Assembly: GCF_964275005.1 (NCBI RefSeq)
Contig: NC_092705.1
Coordinates: 4,589,825 to 4,653,824 of the forward strand
DNA length: 64,000 bases
Reading direction: 5' to 3'
Origin: Diadema setosum
Taxonomy: Eukaryota > Echinodermata > Echinoidea > Diadematoida > Diadematidae
A program made the position numbers and the translations under genes. The notes beneath the pieces are model-generated. The model made no database searches, had not been told where the DNA came from, and worked only from the letters and a program-made list of their open reading frames with translations. This document shows, one piece after another, positions 58,951 to 64,000 of the stretch; positions within the stretch are counted from its first letter, which is position 1; every line of letters starts with the position of its first letter.

Positions 58951-61900
58951 CAAAATACATGTCTTGAGTCCAGACCATGCATAACTCAAGGCACAGACAG
59001 CAGGAAGGAATGCAAAAACACTATTATACAGTATATCACTGTGGAGGCATCATATAATTAGTGCATGGTACACATATGGACAAATTATATGTGCGATTCT
59101 GTCTTAAATGTTGTTGTTTGTGGCACTGGTTTATTAGCCAGTAGGTAATCATTCACTGACAGTAAGCACAAATATTCAATGGTTATTCATTGAGTGCCTC
59201 ATCATAGTATTTGAGGCATTTTGGGCTCCTAAACAAAGTTAATCATGTCAGCACAAGTGAGAGTGATAGGTATTAGTACGTGTGGTACCTTCGCGAATGC
59301 TCGACTTCTCGACCTCTTTGCTAATGGCAGCGGGTCGTTCAATTGGTCCCGCTTCTAATATGCGAGTGCGCGCTCTATAGAACCTCTTTAAGGAGAGACA
59401 ACTGCTGCTCTCCTTTGAAGTCATGCGCGCCACCGCCGAGAAGATTATGGTAATGGATTATATGCGTTCAACTACAGGTGTTACCCATGTGCTTTAGAGA
59501 GCATCAATAATCGGGACTAGCGCTCTCACATGTTAGAAATAAAAATTTTACTTGCCCCTACTGCAATTCGCTCTCTCTTTCAATGTGATGGCAACAATGA
59601 ATGTGTGTACCTTGAAGTGGAGCAGCGAATCAAAATGCAGTGTAAAACTGACAATTTTAACAGCAAATAGTTTAAAAGCACGCTGGAACACGCTTTAGCG
59701 GAGTACTTATTTGAAAGATCAAAATAATATCCCAGATTAAAAGATAGAAAACTAACATAGTGTATGCGGAAATAATTGGGTTTTTAAGAGGGCCTAATTT
59801 TCATTTCATTTCGATTTGCGCATTACAAAGAAACTAGAAATACATGTTTATAATATTGAATTCTTTCCTAAACTATTCTAAATCAATTCCAGTATTTCAT
59901 TTAAGATTTTATGGTGAAATAAAGCTTGTATAGGCCCTAGATTTCTAGTTGTAATTCAACAAAAGGTGAAATGCATTCTTCGTCTCCGAACTTCGTCTTG
60001 CAACTAAAGCGGTGCTGAGCATGACTTCAAAGAGTAGTGGAATGCTAGACATCCCATTGTAACGCCTTGAACCCAAACATGTGTTTGCATGAATTACAAA
60101 GAGATGCCACTCCATCTCTGTAACACCTCTCTGGTTGATCCAACTTGCTAGTAATAGTACGTCTGTAGTATGATGAGTAAAGATTTAGTTCAAGATAGAA
60201 CTACAGTAAGGGTACCAGTTTTCGACACTTTAGCACATTTCCTTGCTTACCATCAATACTGCACCGTTTTACCTCGGAATTTCGATATGAAGTTGAGCTA
60301 CAAAGGCCAATAATAATATGCCTTGAACGAATTTCAATTTGAATGCGCTCCTGTTCAATTTTAAGCGATTTCCGTCACGCCGTCGCTGGCATCAGATTTC
60401 GACACCCAGCATCATTTTTCGACACAATCACTAGCGCGCATCACGCATAAATCACATGGCGCGTACAGTACGCGTACACTGCATTGTGGACGCAAACCAG
60501 CAAAGTACCGGCGCAAGACCTTGTTGTTTCCTCTGTAACGTGTCTTACTATGGGAATGTCGAAATCTGGTGCCACATTCTCAAAGCCAACTCTTTCTACA
60601 AGTTTGCTCATTTATCACGAATTTAGTTATGAAATTACTAAAGACGATTATGAAATCAAACGTCAGGATTTGGCAAACAAACTGATACTAAAGTAAGATA
60701 ATCGGCATGGGTGAATTTCATTTTACGGCGATTTTTACAAAATGCGTCATATTGTGTGAACCCCTGAAAATGGCCGACATCAAAATTTCTGCTGACACTG
60801 TGTTGCTTTTCTCCTAAATATTCTACCGTCGGATTATGATGACAAGTGACAAACGGTGTTTATATAAGACTAGAAATGTGATTGATAACTTGGTTGATTG
60901 TTGAAGTCAGACGTTTGTACTGAGTATAAAATTTAATAACAATTATCTGCTGGGTGTCGAAATCTGGGTCCTGTCGAAAACTGGTGCACTAACGGTACAA
61001 GCAACTTTACCTAGTAGAATATGTTGTAGGGTCTAAATGTAAAACCTACATAGCCCCTTAACCTTGGCCTTACTGACAAAAAAAAAAAAAAAAAAAGATT
61101 ATAATGGAATAAATGTGAGGCCAACAAACACAGACATATTCCATCGCATCGGTCAGAAACTGAGCTCAGAAAGCAAATTGAATGGTGGATTGGAAGGCCT
61201 ATAGCCTATACACATAGCTGTGTAGCCATGCCAAGTGATTTCTCTGGAGTCTATAGGCCTAGGCACCCTATGCATTCTAACATAGTTAAAATTTACACAT
61301 TCTAGATCTTTATTGGCCTGGGCCTATGGGGATCTAGAACAGCTCTAACTCGAATACGTGTATTGTGTACTAGCTGTAGGCCCTAACCCCTACTCTTTCC
61401 TGGATATGCTGGACCAGGTGGAATTTATTGCAGTGATCTAAAACTCGAATCTGTAAGTCCATGGCATGAATCCAACTCCAGGGAGGGTAGAAGGCATGCA
61501 TGTTTAAATTTTTTAGAACAGCACTCATGACAGTAATAGTAACCAAACAGTGAGACTTTGATTGAAGTGAAGACTGATGATTTAACTGGTTAGTAGGGTT
61601 TAGAGACGCTTAGAGACATTTTATGTAATAACGCGCTATATAAATATTGTGAATTATTATTATTATTATTAGTAGTAGACTTCTACTAGCAACTAGGCCT
61701 ACTAACATTAGTACTAAGTTTACTAAAGGTCTAAGTGTAGTCTACTAGCAGTGGGCCTAGATCTATAGGTCTAGTAGTATAAAGGAGTATCACACCAAGG
61801 AGGTATCGCACCTCCTGTCTTCATGACTCTTCAGAAAAGTCTCAGTCTTAATATTTTTTTATTGCAATTTTGAAGGAATTGACTCATGAATGTTTTCCTC

Positions 61901-62443
61901 CATTTGATACATTGTTAGTCTTAATTGGCAATTACTAATTCAGAACTTTCCAAATTCAAAATTCTAGCCCATATCAAGTCACACTCATGAATTTAGCTTT
62001 CTCATTTGGGTAAGTCGCTTAACATTAATTATGCTACATTTGTAAGTGAATTTTCTGATGAATGACACCTATGCTAAATTTTAATCAATCAAAATGGCGC
62101 AGGTACTTTCAGGTGAGGGTCAACTTAAAGTGAGGGGTTAAAGCCTAGGGCTTGGAATTCCATTCTGCTGAGATCACATGACACATTTATATTTAGGACT
62201 ATGGTGTATTGATAAACTAATAAATGCCCTTGGGCATTCAGTTGAGCAAATTATTACCAAGTATATTTTCATTTGTTATACCATGAAATTTTTATTCTAC
62301 ACTGTATCATACATCCAGATTTCCACTCAAAGATCAGGATCTTCTGAGAAGATGGATTTTCAAAGTCAACAGAGCAGATTTCCACCCATCAGAGTACCAT
62401 GTTCTCTGCAGTGAGCACTTCTTGAATGCAGATTATGTTAATG
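57339..62443 (+). CDS. THAP-domain zinc-finger protein, first two exons (runs off the window)
   Basis: Exon 57339-57403 (donor GTAAGT) joins in phase to 62319-62443 (donor GTAAGA). The product starts MPQRCAAFGCSNTRGN and continues FPLKDQDLLRRWIFKVNRAD to HVLCSEHF. This is the C2CH THAP DNA-binding fold: Cys5-x4-Cys10-x41-Cys52-x2-His55, with the invariant Pro24, Trp34 and Phe56. THAP proteins bind DNA and act as transcription factors, or as transposases in P elements. The AVPTIF box that closes the fold should lie in the next exon. The start codon is fixed because THAP domains begin at or next to the initiator Met. The 4.9-kb intron holds (CA)n tracts, two inverted-repeat elements and an inverted copy of the gene's own 5' end. 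The C-terminal part is outside the window, so whether this is a host factor or a P-element-derived transposase cannot be decided. Confidence 0.85.
58088..58643. mobile_element. Inverted-repeat element in the THAP intron
   Basis: Left end TAGCCCTACTACATATCGAC; right end inverts as TAGGGTTGGACCTACTACTA followed by ATCGACCGCC. The ends are diverged but clearly related (CTACTA..ATCGACC). Non-coding, about 555 bp. Confidence 0.45.
58705..58945. repeat. (CA)n-rich microsatellite cluster
   Basis: Several CACACA runs broken by AACA and short T-rich gaps; it yields long false frames on both strands. Confidence 0.9.
59211..59375 (-). repeat. Right arm: inverted copy of the THAP 5' end
   Basis: The reverse complement reads TTTGTTTAGGAGCCCAAAAT and on to ATGCCTCAAA, then diverges with stops. 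It is a promoter/start-codon copy inside the gene's first intron, pointing at the gene. It could start an antisense transcript or mark the end of an older element. Confidence 0.6.
60205..60995. mobile_element. 791-bp TA-flanked non-autonomous element
   Basis: CAGTAAGGGTACCAGTTTTC and, inverted at the right, CCGTTAGTGCACCAGTTTTC, each bordered by TA. TTTCGACAC motifs recur at 60223, 60398 and 60418 and inverted near 60957. A 70-codon frame inside is not convincing. Confidence 0.65.
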
Positions 62444-63109
62444 GTAAGATGCAATAAATGATTGGTTAATCTGAAGATATCTCATAATCAATAGAATCCT
62501 TCGGAAACTCCTGAATTTGTTTCATTAAGCTACAGACAGAAGCTTTGTCTGCTTTACGATTTTGTGTACTTTTGCTTGTTTGAAGTCTGAACTACAAGCT
62601 GTACATCTGATTGTACAGTGTGTTTTCATAATGGTGTGACTGTCCTTTTAGTTTTATAGTGTTTTTGATAGAGTGTATGATTGATAACTGAGACCCTACC
62701 TGCAAAAATTAAATGTTAAAAGCATCATTCAATGCTGATAAGAGCTTCCGAGTGAGACTGTATGAGCCACATATATCATGGGTAGGCATTTTAGGGATTG
62801 GGGTGATGCCTGGCTACTTTGTGGCAAATATTGCATCTATGCATCAGTCCATAGTAGTTCAATACAGGGCGCTTGTTAAAGATTCTGCCAAATAGAATGA
62901 GCTCCATTTACTGTGGTGTCTCAGCTGTGTGTACCTAGTACCTATTTCAGTGCTGCTTGATACATATCACTGAGCACTACTTGATACAGTGCCAAAAATT
63001 CTGATGCTCTAGATTTGTACTTACAATGCTCACAATACGAGGTGCCTTTATGCAAAGGTTTGACCACAAATTAGAATAGACGGCCGTAAAGGTCCTCAAA
63101 ATTGGTTAC
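62444..63109 (+). other. THAP intron 2, unique part
   Basis: Starts at the GTAAGA donor of exon 2. A/T-rich, no repeat or exon recognised before the palindrome at 63110. Confidence 0.5.
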
Positions 63110-63625
63110 AGCTCATTATTCTGAAGGTTCTTTATATAGTCCGAAGGTTCGTTATTCCGAAGATTCGTTATTCCGAAGGTTCGTCAATCCTTAAATGTGA
63201 TGAGGTTTGTTATTCCGAAGTTTCATTAATCCGAAAATGAAATAAGGTTCGTTATTCCAAAGGTTCGTTAATCCAAAAATGAAACAAAGCTCGTTACTCC
63301 GAAGGTTCGTTGCAGACCCTATATCATTTCGGATCAACGAACCTTCGGAATAACAAACCCTATTTCATTTTTGGATTAATGAACCTTCGGAAGAATGAAC
63401 CCTATTTCATTTTCGGATAAACGAGCCTTCGGAATAGCGAACCCTATTTCATCTTCGCATTTAACGAACATTCAGAATAACAAACCTTCGGAATAACGCC
63501 ACAAATGTTCGGATTAACGAACCCTTTTTCATTTTCGGATTAACAAACCTCTAGGTATAGGGAATTTGTGTGTTTCGGATTAACGAACCTTCGGAATAAC
63601 AAACCTTCGGAATAACGAACAGCAC
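63110..63625. repeat. Large palindrome of about 40-bp GAAGGTTCGTTA units
   Basis: The left part repeats TTCCGAAGGTTCGTTA and ATCCGAAAATGAAA. From about 63325 the same units run inverted (TAACGAACCTTCGGAATAAC, CCCTATTTCATTTTCGG). The whole can fold into a long hairpin. The motif is about ten-fold repeated; no coding capacity. Confidence 0.7.
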
Positions 63626-63992
63626 CCTCAAAATCATCAGATTACAATGTAACAGCATCATATGCAATTTGGGACAGTGGCAGTATCATTTATGAAGTGA
63701 CCTATTGATGCATAATTATCGATGCAACTTCTTTTTAGCAAGTTTTATTTGAATCTTCTTGCCCATGTTGTTGCTGGTATGCTGCATGTACAGTATAACA
63801 TGTTGGGAGTTTTCATAGCAAAACAAACTTCCTTCGTTCATCCTGTAATGTATTCTTGTGCACATTTGAGACCAAAGTCATCTTAACATGTTGAATTTTG
63901 CTGTATATGACTGAGCAATGCAACACATGAAGAAGAATGACTTAAAGGATTAAGAATCTAATCTCAGATTCCTTTTTTTTTTCACTTTACAG

Positions 63993-64000
63993 TACGTAGA
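63993..64000 (+). CDS. Possible start of THAP exon 3
   Basis: A T-rich tract and TTTACAG end at 63992, a good acceptor. The 8 bases after it continue the THAP frame from exon 2 (G + TA CGT AGA) without a stop. The exon is cut by the window edge. Confidence 0.35.

Noticed and set aside
58660-59061. 133-codon frame and opposite Cys/Val-rich frames
   Set aside because: Pure products of the (CA)n microsatellite on either strand.
63110-63625. CRISPR-like regular repeat spacing
   Set aside because: Units are inverted halfway, spacers are themselves repeated, and the locus is an animal intron.

Overview
This is nuclear DNA from an animal with large, repeat-filled introns, most likely a marine invertebrate. 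An echinoderm or other non-vertebrate deuterostome is my best guess. It rests on two spliced genes close to human homologues, on TTAACG-type simple motifs, and on many small inverted-repeat transposons of kinds common in marine invertebrates. There is no prokaryotic gene organisation. I read three host genes by joining exons in phase at GT/AG borders.

(1) About 8.2-21.8 kb, plus strand: a ubiquitin-specific protease (USP, peptidase family C19) of the USP32/USP4/USP15 type. The 15-exon model gives 1291 aa with catalytic Cys34, His1135 and Asn1152. It holds an acidic linker, a ubiquitin-like insert and, inside the catalytic fold, a RING-like zinc module (residues about 833-880). This fusion of a deubiquitinase with a RING-like module is the most unusual thing in the window. 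(2) 54.8-34.8 kb, minus strand: a complete DHX33-type DEAH-box RNA helicase, 22 coding exons, 670 aa. (3) 57.3 kb to the right edge, plus strand: the 5' part of a THAP zinc-finger gene. It is head-to-head with DHX33 across a shared 5' region of about 1.1 kb that is rich in short duplications.

The left 8 kb holds pyrimidine-rich and (CA)n DNA, a nested MITE, and a nearly complete RTE/BovB-type LINE at 4.2-7.5 kb with one visible frameshift. From 22 to 34.5 kb lies an intergenic graveyard: TA-flanked MITEs, a nested GTCC/GTCG-tract element, a hAT-like transposase relic, decayed LTR-retroelement gag relics and unclassified coding relics. The DHX33 introns hold several more MITEs, a CR1-like LINE tail, an inverted pair of SINE-like repeats, and a tract element with an array of nuclear-receptor-type half sites. 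The THAP intron holds an inverted copy of the gene's own 5' end, (CA)n tracts and two more inverted-repeat elements. The last 0.9 kb has a large palindrome of about 40-bp units.

No search could be run. Family names come from recognising motifs by eye, and exon borders come from phase-consistent GT/AG sites.
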